A program made the position numbers and the translations under genes. 13,693 nucleotides of DNA, from contig QZLH01000606.1 in the NCBI GenBank assembly GCA_003833135.1, positions 1-13,693 on the forward strand, read 5' to 3'. Below the pieces are notes generated by a model. The model worked only from the letters and a program-made list of their open reading frames with translations, had not been told where the DNA came from and searched no databases. How positions within the stretch are numbered: position 1 is the stretch's first letter; the number at the start of each line of letters is the position of its first letter. Of this stretch, positions 1-8,450 are shown piece after piece. This DNA comes from Oehlia diaphana (Eukaryota; Glomeromycota; Glomeromycetes; Glomerales; Glomeraceae).

Positions 1-42
1 TAGGTTACTTTTAGATCATAGGTTACCATATAATCTAGGGCA

Positions 43-91
43 AGTAGCTGGTACCATATGATATAATTTATATCATATGGTACCAGCTACT
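43..91. repeat. 49-nt near-perfect palindrome
   Basis: Two 24-nt arms (43-66 and 68-91) are exact reverse complements around a single central base at 67. The arms contain the GGTACC and CATATG palindromes. Such a long perfect hairpin is far beyond chance and suggests the end of a mobile element or a joined inverted duplication. It overlaps the start of the decayed reading frame at 77. The function is unknown. Confidence 0.9.
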
Positions 92-450
92 GATAGAAAT
101 ACTTATACTAAAATAGTTATAGATAAGATGCTAGTAAACAAAGAATCAGGAGATTCAACTAAGAGACTGGCTACAGAATCGGGAAAGGTTAAGGAAGCAG
201 TAGATAATGATTTTGTAAGCATGTTTAGGAAAAGAAACATACATCAGAATTTTTTGATGCCACTCTGGCAATAAATTTATGAATCTGCAGATAAATTCAA
301 AGAGGTAATGGAATCTACAATAGAAAAGATTACTATAATAATATCATTAAAGAATTAAATAAAAAGTTGACTGCAGAGTTGTCTAGTATTAATTACAAAA
401 TCATTTTACAATTACCTGAGAAATTTGGTATTATACTCCTAAAGTGTTAA
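77..450 (+). pseudogene. Decayed short reading frame (one stop, one frameshift)
   Basis: A 65-codon frame begins with ATG at 77 (inside the palindrome) and stops at TAA 272-274. The same frame is open again after that stop and reads ESADKFKEVMESTIEK. A shift of frame near 328 then gives DYYNNIIKELNKKLTAELSS and continues to a stop at 448-450. The predicted product is lysine- and glutamate-rich and helical. The continuity across one stop and one frameshift suggests a broken gene or transposon fragment of about 120 codons. I recognise no family. It could also be chance open sequence, since the codon signal is weak. Confidence 0.3.
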
Positions 451-517
451 TTTTTTATATATTACGTTTTTCTTATTCATTATAAAATCACGTGATATTC
501 ATCAAAATATGATTTAC

Positions 518-693
518 CCCAGTATCGCCCCAAGATTTCTAAGTAAAATTTCACCCCACGTGACCAGTGATGTTTAATGGGGCGAGAAAAATATTTTTTT
601 CACCACTAAAAATTATAAAAAAATGAAAACGGCGGGGTGTGACGCGGGGTGACATTTTGTGCAGGTCACGTGGGGGTGAAAAATCACGCTGGG
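518..693. mobile_element. MITE-like inverted-repeat element with CACGTG
   Basis: The arms TTTCACCCCACGTGACC (549-565) and GGTCACGTGGGGGTGAAA (664-681) are reverse complements with one inserted G. The outer edges CCCAG (518-522) and CTGGG (689-693) are also inverted. The interior contains GC-rich GGCGGGGTGTGACGCGGGGTG, unlike the AT-rich surroundings. This fits a short non-autonomous element of about 176 bp. No target-site duplication is evident, so the exact borders are uncertain. Another CACGTG lies just outside at about 489-494. Confidence 0.5.
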
Positions 694-790
694 AAAGATC
701 AAAATATGTGACGTAATTTTCTTAATTCCAGCCAGAATCACCAACTCGAAGCTTAATTTTGGCCAAAATCTTAAATCGAAAGAAATTTCC

Positions 791-810
791 AAAAAAAAAA
801 AAAAAAAAAA
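791..810 (+). promoter_or_regulatory. A20 tract upstream of gene 1 promoter
   Basis: Twenty consecutive A residues lie about 38 bp upstream of the paired CACGTG boxes. Poly(dA:dT) tracts commonly disfavour nucleosomes in fungal promoters, so a role in opening this promoter is plausible. It could equally be the A-tail of an inserted repeat. Confidence 0.4.
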
Positions 811-847
811 TTTACGACGAAAATTTTAGATATTATAATTAATAAAT

Positions 848-884
848 CACGTGTTATGCATGTCACGTGACTTACATATATAAA
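848..884 (+). promoter_or_regulatory. Likely core promoter of gene 1: two CACGTG boxes and TATA box
   Basis: CACGTG occurs at 848-853 and 864-869, start to start 16 bp; the second sits in the 10-bp palindrome GTCACGTGAC. TATATAAA follows at 877-884. CACGTG is the classic site of basic helix-loop-helix factors such as fungal Cbf1. The TATA box lies about 467 bp upstream of the gene 1 ATG, implying a leader of roughly 430 nt or a leader intron. CACGTG also occurs in repeats elsewhere in the window, so these boxes may have been brought in by an element. Confidence 0.5.
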
Positions 885-1008
885 GAATTTACCAATGCTA
901 AAATTTTATACCGTTAAAGAAATCTATATTCAAATCAATTAAACAAACTGTGAAATTCGGGTTTTAGTCATCAATCAATTAAGTGTATCTGTTTTAATTC
1001 AGAGTACA

Positions 1009-1203
1009 ATGCAATTTCTAATTATTTTACCGACTTATGTGAAAATTGTTCATTTTGAAACATTAACGAAGAAAATTACCGTAATTTCTCTCAACCTCCG
1101 TTGGAATTTCTCTAATTGGCTGCCAGTCGGACGATCATCATTGAATTCCAGAGAAAATTTTCTCTATTTAGCATTTTTATGTTTTCTATATGCGTTTCTA
1201 TAA
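1009..1203 (+). other. Upstream open reading frame in gene 1 leader (64 codons)
   Basis: If transcription starts just after the TATA box at 877-884, the leader carries an ATG at 1009 opening a 64-codon frame ending at 1203, 147 nt before the gene 1 start. A minimal ATG-TGA lies at about 1036. The predicted peptide is hydrophobic and ends in FLYLAFLCFLYAFL, with no recognised family. It may act as a translation-limiting uORF, or a leader intron may remove it; several GT and AG dinucleotides in 940-1300 would allow that. I do not consider it a stand-alone gene. Confidence 0.3.
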
Positions 1204-1350
1204 AACCGTGTAACAATAAAAATATTGTAGATATTGTTGTTCTCGGCCATTACTTGAATATCATTTCTATATTCTATAGTTATATCTCACGTACTTCAGT
1301 AGAGGTTATTGGTTTCCACTATCTCAATTCCGAACTTTACAATAACTATA

Positions 1351-4135
1351 ATGGACATCGTTAACATTATTGAAAGAGTTGTTTACTTAGGTCAACAAGT
1401 CATGGAGCGCTTAGAAGCGCATAAAGAGGCCGTTGCAAGTCTCAAGAAGTTGGAAATCATTTTGGAACAGCTCAAAAACGTTGTCTTCAAAATTACTGAA
1501 GCAAATATTGATAAATCCCATGTTATTAGTATCAAAGACACCCTTGAACGAACTCATAATGTTTATATGAAATGCGTTGAGGATCTCAACACAAAAGAGA
1601 AACATCGTAACAAGTTTGTGGTCAAAAAATTTAAACAGGCTGTTGGAATATATAAAGCTCCCAGTATCTTAAGCGAAATACAGCGTACTATCCAAGACGT
1701 TGAATACCATCTTAATATCACCGATAAGTCTTTGAGTATAATACAACACGCTCAGGCTTCATATACGCCAAAAATCATTTCAACATCTTCAACATCCACA
1801 ACAACTTCTAGTGACATTTTAAAATCCGAATTGAGAGAGGCCCTTACCAATACGATTGATGAACTAGTTACAAGGCTTAAAAATGACTGCCAGCAACTTC
1901 AAGAAAAGCTCGATCGTTGCACACTTTCTATCGAAGCTTCTTTTTTTGAAGGGTTTGGAAGCGACAATCCGGAGGCAATTTCATTTTGGAAAGACCATTT
2001 CAGATCTGCAGAACTCTGCATATCAACTGTTGCCCCATACGAAGTAAGCTATTTTGCATTTAAGAATGATAAGGACTTGATTAATTTGAGAAAAATTTTT
2101 AAATGTAAATGTGAAATTTGAATGTAGAATATGTATGTCTCCTGGGCTCGGTTTGTCCACGAACTCGAAATAACCTTTCAATTAAAAAATATTCCAACTG
2201 CAACCAAGGAGCCATATTTTGGATCAATCGATGAAATCCGCAAATATGGTAACAGATATTACATCGATCCAACCGGAACGCGCAAACTAAAAGATATACG
2301 CCCACTTTGGCTTCCTGCCTTGCGCCAAGCATTGGATCCACTTCATAAAGGTTACATTAAACCACATGATTACTTATCTTTCCTTGGTGGGGAGTCGTTA
2401 TCTAACAAACTAAGGCAAATCGTTTTTGATAGCTGTGGATATGGCATTTTTGTAGAATGTCAGCGAACAAGTGACGATATTTCACTTCCATCCGAAATGG
2501 AGAGCCCTGCCCACCAAGTTGGTTGGATGTCTGCTTGCCAAATCGTGTCAGTGCCTTCACCGACCGAACTTGGCGTATTCATATACGAAACTCAGCCACA
2601 ACTTTATAGCCTTATTGAAAACTTTACTCACCCTAAAAATGATGTTTGGGTGTATGTCCGCTACTTACAAACCGGCCAAATTGAAAAAAAACTTCTTTCC
2701 AAGAACGTGCGGATGTTTGGTGGACTCCGTATTGGAATTACAATCGCTGTCTGCTACACTTTGGAAAACGGTTCAAATGCTTGGAGTGATAATCTTTCAA
2801 TTGTGGAACTCAAAGCATGTGCTGGTGGTCGTTATATTGTAACCGCTGGATCAGAAAATAATGTTACCGAGTTTATAACAAAACCGCCAATCGGCTTTGA
2901 CGATCGTGCGGTACGGATTGAATATCAATCCGACGATTTATCCGATCTTTTGGAATTTGATTATTCCCTTTTGGGATCATCTACAGTCTTTACACAAGAA
3001 CCTAAAATTGGGGAAAAAATTCAGGTGAGTGATTTATTCAATGTATTATCTGGTACAAATATTCAATGAGGAATGGAATTGATTAAAAAAATGAAAATCG
3101 AACTATTTGAATCTTGGAAAATTGGTCTTCAGGACGCAACCTCTAAGAAAAAGACAAGAAAGTACTCATATTAGAAACTTTGATTGATACAATTAGAAGA
3201 TTAATTCAGTTGTTAATTATTTTCTTCGCACGTTCTCAATGAGAAAAAATTGACTTGTGTTGCGTAATGCATTATTCAACGTCCAAATTCAAATTACGGT
3301 GTTCCTTATGAGCTATGCCAATAGAATATGTAATAAAATGATGCGTATAATTGGCTGTGCATCTTAATACACGATCATTCGCGAACTTAATTTGCAAATT
3401 AAGATAGTTTCATCGATTATAAAAAGAACACATGATTTAAATCACGTGGACAAATTTCAAAGTAATAATGATTAATAGATTCCCTACTTTTGGCAGATCA
3501 GGACGGACGGATTATGGTATGATGTCAGAGTTTCCGCAGTAAATGGTGAAAATGTAGAATACGTTGATTGGTCATCTACTCCTGACTCAACAGACGATGC
3601 TGGAAGCGACGAAGATTTTCAAATGGGTTTCTCAGATGACCAACTAACAACACTAGAAAAAGGCGAAAGTAAAATTTGGTGTCCGTGGACGCGTGGAGTG
3701 TCGAATTCGGATATTAGGCCTTATCGCTGCCTTCATGTTGGTGATCTTGTTGAAGTTCCTGTTACATACCCAGACTATCTTTTTCATTACTATGACCTGG
3801 AAGAGTCACAGCTTTACCTTCCAGCTCGCATAATTGATGTTCAGGATGACCAGTATCTGGTCAAGTTCAGTCCTGCTGTTATTGCTTATCACTGGTGGCC
3901 TGGTCGATCATCAAGCGAATTTCCACGTGAGCCAGGTGCCAAGGAAACTGTTAAAAACCCATTTGTTGAGACACAGGTCACGGTAAACATGGATCGGGTT
4001 CGTCCTTATGCTGCTGGAATTAGCTCGCTCCCTGTTTTGGGCACACAATCAATAAGGCCACAGAGCTGGTCAGCGTTTCAGGGCATTCAATATACAGACC
4101 TGCAACAATTTGACGAAAATATTCTCTGGAAATGA
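1351..4135 (+). CDS. Multidomain protein: HeLo/MLKL-like helical bundle, EF-hand-like module, tandem Tudor-like barrels
   Basis: Three exons, 1351-2043, 2128-3024 and 3497-4135, join in phase 0 to give 742 aa. Introns are 84 nt (GTAAGC...TAG) and 472 nt (GTGAGT...CAG). ATG 1351 is the first in-frame ATG before the conserved-looking start MDIVNIIERVVYLGQQVMER. Residues 1-136 are an amphipathic helical bundle like the fungal HeLo-like/MLKL-type N-terminal domain. Residues 137-154 are a Ser/Thr linker and 155-193 a coiled coil. Residues 210-245 read SFWKDHF...VSWARFVHELE, and 301-312 (DPLHKGYIKPHD) is a degenerate EF-hand loop; this pairing resembles the EF-hand-like part of Cbl TKB domains. Residues 320-520 are beta-rich and unassigned. 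EKIQ|IRTDGLWYDVRV...VEYVDW (about 527-555), formed across the second splice junction, looks like a Tudor/SH3 barrel. An acidic linker follows, then a second barrel at about 609-701 (HVGDLVEVP...VNMDRVRPY). No kinase, NTPase, signal peptide or membrane segment is seen. A signalling or cell-death adaptor role is inference. Confidence 0.8.
3025..3496 (+). other. Long second intron of gene 1
   Basis: This 472-nt intron is five to six times longer than the others in the window. It starts GTGAGT and ends CTACTTTTGGCAG. Exon 2 would otherwise read into TGA at 3067-3069. It contains a perfect 18-nt palindrome, CTTAATTTGCAAATTAAG (3386-3403), and a CACGTG at about 3444. A small insertion into an originally short intron would explain the length. 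A 33-codon frame from ATG 3073 has no support as an exon. Confidence 0.65.
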
Positions 4136-4522
4136 TAAATATTCATTATAAATTGCTAATCGACATGTAAAAAATCGTTTGCATCTTTTGTATTTCGTCC
4201 CTATACAATACTTAATATCTCATTATTTATCTACCCCGGCCTAATATTTAATTATTAAACTAAATAATTTTTTTAATATGTGAGAATAGCAATATAATAA
4301 TCACGGTGATTGGGCTAGAATTTTTGATGAAACGTAAATTTAAGAATCAACCAGAATCTAATATTCAAATGGATAAAACTTTCAAATTTTATAATTTTTG
4401 AAGTCCAATTTATTATTCAATAACATTTCAAAATAAATAAAAACCGAGAAACGCTAGCTAATTTTCTAATTATAATTACGCTTGAATAATTCTAATAAAA
4501 TTTCACTATAAAATTCCTGTTG
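4136..4522. other. Convergent 3' intergenic region
   Basis: These 387 nt of AT-rich DNA separate the stop codons of two convergent genes. Plus-strand AATAAA-like signals occur around 4432-4441 and could end gene 1. TTTATT on the plus strand near 4409 would be a polyadenylation signal for the minus-strand gene 2. The 3' UTRs may overlap. I see no gene here. Confidence 0.5.
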
Positions 4523-6038
4523 TTAATCAGCGGTATACGTCCTGCATATAACTTTGTGCTCCTTATAGTTGCTTTTTTGGCAATCAGTCCCACAATACAC
4601 CACTCTTCGACATCTCCCGCAACGTTTATTATTCTCGTTTGCTTTTCCACATTGAGCACAAATAACCAACGCAAGAAGTTCTCTTGTTTTCTGCAATGTC
4701 ATCTTTATAATTTTCTGTTCCCCAATACTGACATGTGCTGCTGCCCATTTATTGTCACTTTTCTGGTATACACTAGAGGCGATATTTGCTTCAAGTTTTT
4801 CAAGAGGAACGCTAAAACCATCTAAGAGACTCTCACATGCTTCGATCAGAGCCTTTAAAATTTCGGCTTCATTACGGGCACTTACTATATTTCTAGCTCC
4901 GCGCTTTGCTTCTACCGTAGAAATTTCTGAAGAAGATAAGCGCTGAATCCGCAAATAGCGAAGTACGTCTAATGGAAGGGGATCAGAGAGTGTGAGAGGA
5001 AAGGTGGCATTGACTTGTAAACCAGCTGACTCAAGTAGGGTGACTTTTTGAGCATACAAAGGTGCCAAAGGATGAGTAGTAAGAACAAGATCGTAAGTGT
5101 CATAAGGATTGCTAGGGAGGACGAAACCATAGAGGCGAAGGAGTCGGTTGTTGGGGACAGATCCATAGTTAATGAAGACCTTTTTTAAATGTGAAAGTTA
5201 AAGATTAAAATATAATTGATTTTATAAGCTATAAGTAAATCAAAAAAGTAAAGAAGTACGTAACCTGTTCTCCTACTGTGTAGTCTTTTCCTGCCAGTAT
5301 CTGTAAACTATCCGATTGGGGATTGTATATATGGCAAAGTTGAACATCAGGGGAATGATTCAGCATGTCGGCGAAAGGTGCAATACATCGAAATTGCTTG
5401 TCAGGTAATTGGAAATCCATACCACGACTCCAGATAGTGCAAAGAGCCCACATATACTAGAAGACATAAAAGTTAGGTATATTCTATTATATAATAATAT
5501 AATTAATATAATATGGATCATATAAAAAACTCACATCATTCTGTGTAAACTTTTCCAAAGGAAAAAGATCCGGATGCTTAGAAAACAAGTTATTGAGGAG
5601 CTGAAGGTAATCGTCTCTAATTTGCTGTTTCAATTGTTTGGTAATTTGATAAAGTGACGAGCCAGAGCAAATTTCAAGCTCCTCGTCGGTAAAGCACACA
5701 CTTGATGTATAACTTGTTGGTAATAATTTTACGTGTGCTCGCCTTCCCTCATATCTTTCTATGCGTGATTTAATAAAAAGAAGAAATACTGCTAATGTAT
5801 CCTCTACTGATAATGGTGGTTTTACAGAACTTATGATAGGTCCAAAGATAGGGTCATCAAATGCAGCATCTACCGTCCAGAGAAAAGATCCTGGTATTGT
5901 GAGGACTACATCGCCGGATTTGAGAGGTCGAAGCGTTTTAACACCACGGCCAGTGTCAGGAAATTCTTCTAGCTGTAGCCAGCTAAGGCCTTCAGCTCCA
6001 CCATTCTCGAGCCATTCACGTAACTTCGTTGTCTCCAT
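4523..6038 (-). CDS. SET-domain protein methyltransferase (SETD3/LSMT type) with C-terminal MYND zinc finger
   Basis: Three exons on the minus strand, 6038-5535, 5456-5265 and 5179-4523, join in phase 0 to give 450 aa. Introns are 78 nt (GTGAGT...TAG) and 85 nt (GTTACG...AAG; unusual donor). The start is the first in-frame ATG after an upstream in-frame stop. The SET signatures are DTGRGVKTLRPLKSGDVVLTIP (G30-R-G32), ADMLNHSP (N201-H202) and GEQ|VFINYG (Y237), the last rebuilt by splicing. The long insert between these motifs and the helical part at about 255-395 fit the SETD3/SETD6/Rubisco-LSMT class and its substrate-binding domain. This class transfers methyl from S-adenosylmethionine to lysine (or histidine) on non-histone proteins such as ribosomal proteins, elongation factors or actin. 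Residues 406-444 form a complete MYND finger: C406, C409, C419, C422, C428, C432, H440, C444, with YC before the fifth ligand spacing. MYND fingers usually bind proline-rich partners. The substrate is unknown. No targeting signal is visible. Confidence 0.88.
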
Positions 6039-6823
6039 AGCAGATATACGATAAAAACGAAGTTGTTTGTTTCACGTCAAAAAAAAAAGTGATCACTTCA
6101 TTGAAGGCCAAAGGATCATGACATCATAAATAATAAACAGAAGAAAATTCATTGGCACAATAATATAATCATATGCTATCATGCTGGTATATAAGATCTC
6201 CCACGACTAGGGAGGGAAAATCAGATAATATTGTTAGTATCACCTTTAGTAGGTAACGGAATTATATAATGGTCCAAATTCAGAATTAGCTACTTCTATC
6301 CCAAAGTGGTACATATTAACAGAAAGTATTTCTAAATTTATTAAACTTCCTCGATTACGTTTCCTTTTTAAAAGTAAGGAGACAATAACTAGACAATATA
6401 GTAGTAAAATTTTTATCTTATCTACAAAGGAGTGCTTGGAGCCGCCAAAAAGATAATACTTTGATTTTCTCAAATCGAAAAAGAAAGAAATACCTTTGTT
6501 TCCGTTCTGTAGACCTAGATTTAGTCAAGGAATACTTCTTGTGTATCGGTAGGTGGACAGTGGTATTTCCAAGAAGCCGAAAAAGTATTTGTTTCGTAGG
6601 TGGATAATTTACGAGGACCCATATTATTATACAAATTCTTTTAGCTATAGTTTTGCTCTTTCGTCTGCAGAAGTTAATAAGTCACTTTAGTGTAAATACT
6701 ATTTGAATTTCGAGTTGATAATTAAACGATTAAAACAATTTACGGGCCAAAAGTATATTATCAAATTTCGTAACGATCAAGTTTAAGTGATCTATACTTC
6801 CTGAAAAGAAGTGGGTGACAACA
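6039..6823. other. Gene-free stretch upstream of gene 2 and the 6824 candidate
   Basis: This lies between two divergently oriented starts, so it probably holds both promoters. Near gene 2 are TGACGTGAAA (minus strand, about 6070-6080), a palindromic GTGATCAC at about 6089-6096 and TGATGTCATG (minus). CTCCC ACGACTA GGGAG at about 6199-6215 can form a short hairpin. GTAGGTGGA occurs twice, about 50 nt apart (6549 and 6597 area). A 75-codon minus-strand frame at 6246-6473 lacks an ATG start and shows no family pattern. Confidence 0.4.
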
Positions 6824-7030
6824 ATGGCTTTGTATACTACTGAGGTAATTAATTTTCAAATTTAAACCACTGTGATTTGTTTTCTGTTACAACAAATTCT
6901 TTATTCATAAGAGGAATTTTATCTGATACCAGCTGACACAAGACAAAGAATCTTTTGGTTTGTCAAGGAAACTACTTCTGTTGACCAAACTGACATCTTA
7001 GATAGTTTCGTTTCTTCCCATACTTTCTAA
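6824..7030 (+). CDS. Candidate two-exon small protein, 45 aa
   Basis: Exon 1 (6824-6844) reads MALYTTE from an ATG in a strong context (ACAACAATGGCT). A GTAATT donor at 6845 opens a 69-nt intron ending in AG at 6913. Exon 2 (6914-7030) then continues in frame as EFYLIPADTRQRIFWFVKET and on to SSHTF, ending in TAA followed at once by a second TAA. Without splicing the ATG frame ends after 13 codons. The second exon has balanced composition and G/C-containing codons, unlike the surrounding AT-rich DNA, which supports coding. I recognise no family. No signal peptide or membrane segment is evident; the charged, aromatic sequence suggests a small soluble or complex-associated protein. It may also be the remnant of a longer gene. 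It is divergent from gene 2. Confidence 0.42.
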
Positions 7031-8299
7031 TAATCTTCCCCGAACAAGTTTTCCGCTGATCGAAATTGATATTTCCGTAAACATGGAGAAACCTTGCGTA
7101 TCTGATAAGTGAAGAGAAAAATTTGTAATGTCTTTATGTTCGGAAAAACATTAATATTTTGTGATGTATGATACAATGTTCGGAATATCATTGTTAATAT
7201 TTTAAGTGTGATATGTATGAAACTTTCGAATGAATTCTTTTTGATTATGGCTCCGAAAAAAACAGTACTGCTTAACAAAATATTAAAGCTGAATAATTAA
7301 TACGTTATTCACGAGTCAGAAGTGATTTAATAGCTTTTAATTTCCTTGACGATAAACGCGAAGGGCAATCAAAGAAATGCAGTTAATAACGAATTAATTG
7401 CTCATCCCAAGTGGTACTTCATGATATGAAACCAAAGCGAAACATTTAAGACCGCTGGAACGATGTCAATTTCTAAGAATCATGCTATCATTGAACTGAC
7501 TTTACTTCGCTAAGTCAGCTTAATCCTTCATTTCTTTTAATAAATTTAGTTGCGCAGAGTTAATATCTTTTTATTTGAATTAAAAACGTAAGTTGCTGTT
7601 ACATATAAACAATATTTATTTACTCTGCTTAGATAATATTTACGTCGTTTTTACCCTCGTAAATTTTCAAATGTAACTTGCTTTATACAACAAATAATTA
7701 CGTTTTTTTAGCAAAAGGACAATGTTTCACACGAATTCTGTGCTATTAATGACTATATTAGATACAATGAAACTGTGGGCCTTAGCGAAAGGCTAGAAAA
7801 TTTCTGGGTTTAAGTTATAATATCTTAATAGTAAACCTTTTTTGGAAGGTTGAATTTGAATGAATTATACAAAAAGCGGTAAAATTGATATCAGTGATGG
7901 GTGATCGACAACCTAAAAAGGAAGTCTTTTTTTTTGCTTCGAAATCATTGAGTTTGTCATAATATTAAAGAATAATCGATATAAATCATTTTTAACTAAA
8001 TCATCAAAAAGAAAAAATTAAATCACCATTTTGATTAAATAATAAAATCTGAAGTATTACGAGTTACACAAATTAACGAAAAAAACGTAATAATTTCAAT
8101 TAGTATAGCGTTATAGTACCGTTATTAACTAACTAATAAGGTAAGAATTTATTTATATCACAAAAACCATATTTTCGTTAATATTTTTGAACCCGATATT
8201 GTCTTATCATAAGTTTTTATATATTCTACTACGCTTGCAATAGTATCTTCTTTAATAAGTATCTTTTTGAAAAGTAATTTTGACCAGAGTTATTTTTCT
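7031..8299. other. Gene-free AT-rich region
   Basis: I see no supported gene, tRNA or other RNA gene here. Apart from the imperfect duplication at 7136-7223, the only structure noted is a 7-bp stem (CTGACTT/AAGTCAG) at about 7497-7519. An 83-codon minus-strand frame at 7027-7278 overlaps that duplication and has no family pattern. Confidence 0.5.
7136..7223. repeat. Imperfect tandem duplication (~40-48 bp unit)
   Basis: ATGTTCGGAA begins at 7136 and again at 7176. Both copies continue with similar text, CATTAATATTTTGTGATGTATG and CATTGTTAATATTTTAAGTGTGATATGTATG in shortened form, differing by small insertions. This is a local two-copy duplication that has drifted, with no evident function. 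Confidence 0.6.
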
Positions 8300-8450
8300 G
8301 TACAGTAAGTAGTACAGTACTCGGATTACTCAATTTATCTCGATTTTGACCGGGGATACTGTACGTCACTACGTCTACATTTATTGCGCCAACCCGGATC
8401 AAATCCCCCGGATCTTCCTCCCGGACAGCTTTCTGGCCAGAAATTTTTAT
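8300..8450. repeat. GC-richer repeat island with inverted GTACAGTA and CCCGGA repeats
   Basis: GTACAGTA occurs at 8300-8307 and 8312-8319 and its reverse complement TACTGTAC at 8357-8364. CCCGGATC occurs at 8393-8400 and 8407-8414, with CCCGGA again at 8420-8425 (period 13-14 bp). The GC content stands out against the flanks, and CTGGCCAG follows. No reading frame of note crosses it. It resembles a fragment of a short repeat family rather than a gene. Confidence 0.5.

Noticed and set aside
1009..1364. Two overlapping frames (64 and 82 codons) as independent genes
   Set aside because: One begins at TTG, and they overlap in different frames within the probable gene 1 leader; the products are low-complexity hydrophobic sequence. 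Kept only as a possible uORF.
2131..3069. The 312-codon frame as a separate gene
   Set aside because: A GTAAGC donor at 2044 and a TAG acceptor at 2127 join it in phase to the preceding exon, and the FW..F...V.W..F module is continuous across the junction.
3623..4135. The 170-codon frame as a separate gene starting at ATG 3623
   Set aside because: The frame is open with coding-like sequence back to the CAG acceptor at 3496, and this upstream part completes the first Tudor-like barrel with exon 2.
4520..4946. Plus-strand frames opposite the MYND exon
   Set aside because: They are antisense shadows of the gene 2 last exon, whose zinc-ligand pattern is unmistakable.
5761..6054. 97-codon plus-strand frame
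   Set aside because: Antisense to the SET exon carrying the GRG motif; no family pattern.
6246..6473. 75-codon minus-strand frame with a hydrophobic stretch
   Set aside because: It lacks an ATG start and splice partners, and has no recognisable domain.
7027..7278. 83-codon minus-strand frame
   Set aside because: It runs across a degenerate tandem duplication; composition follows the AT-rich background.
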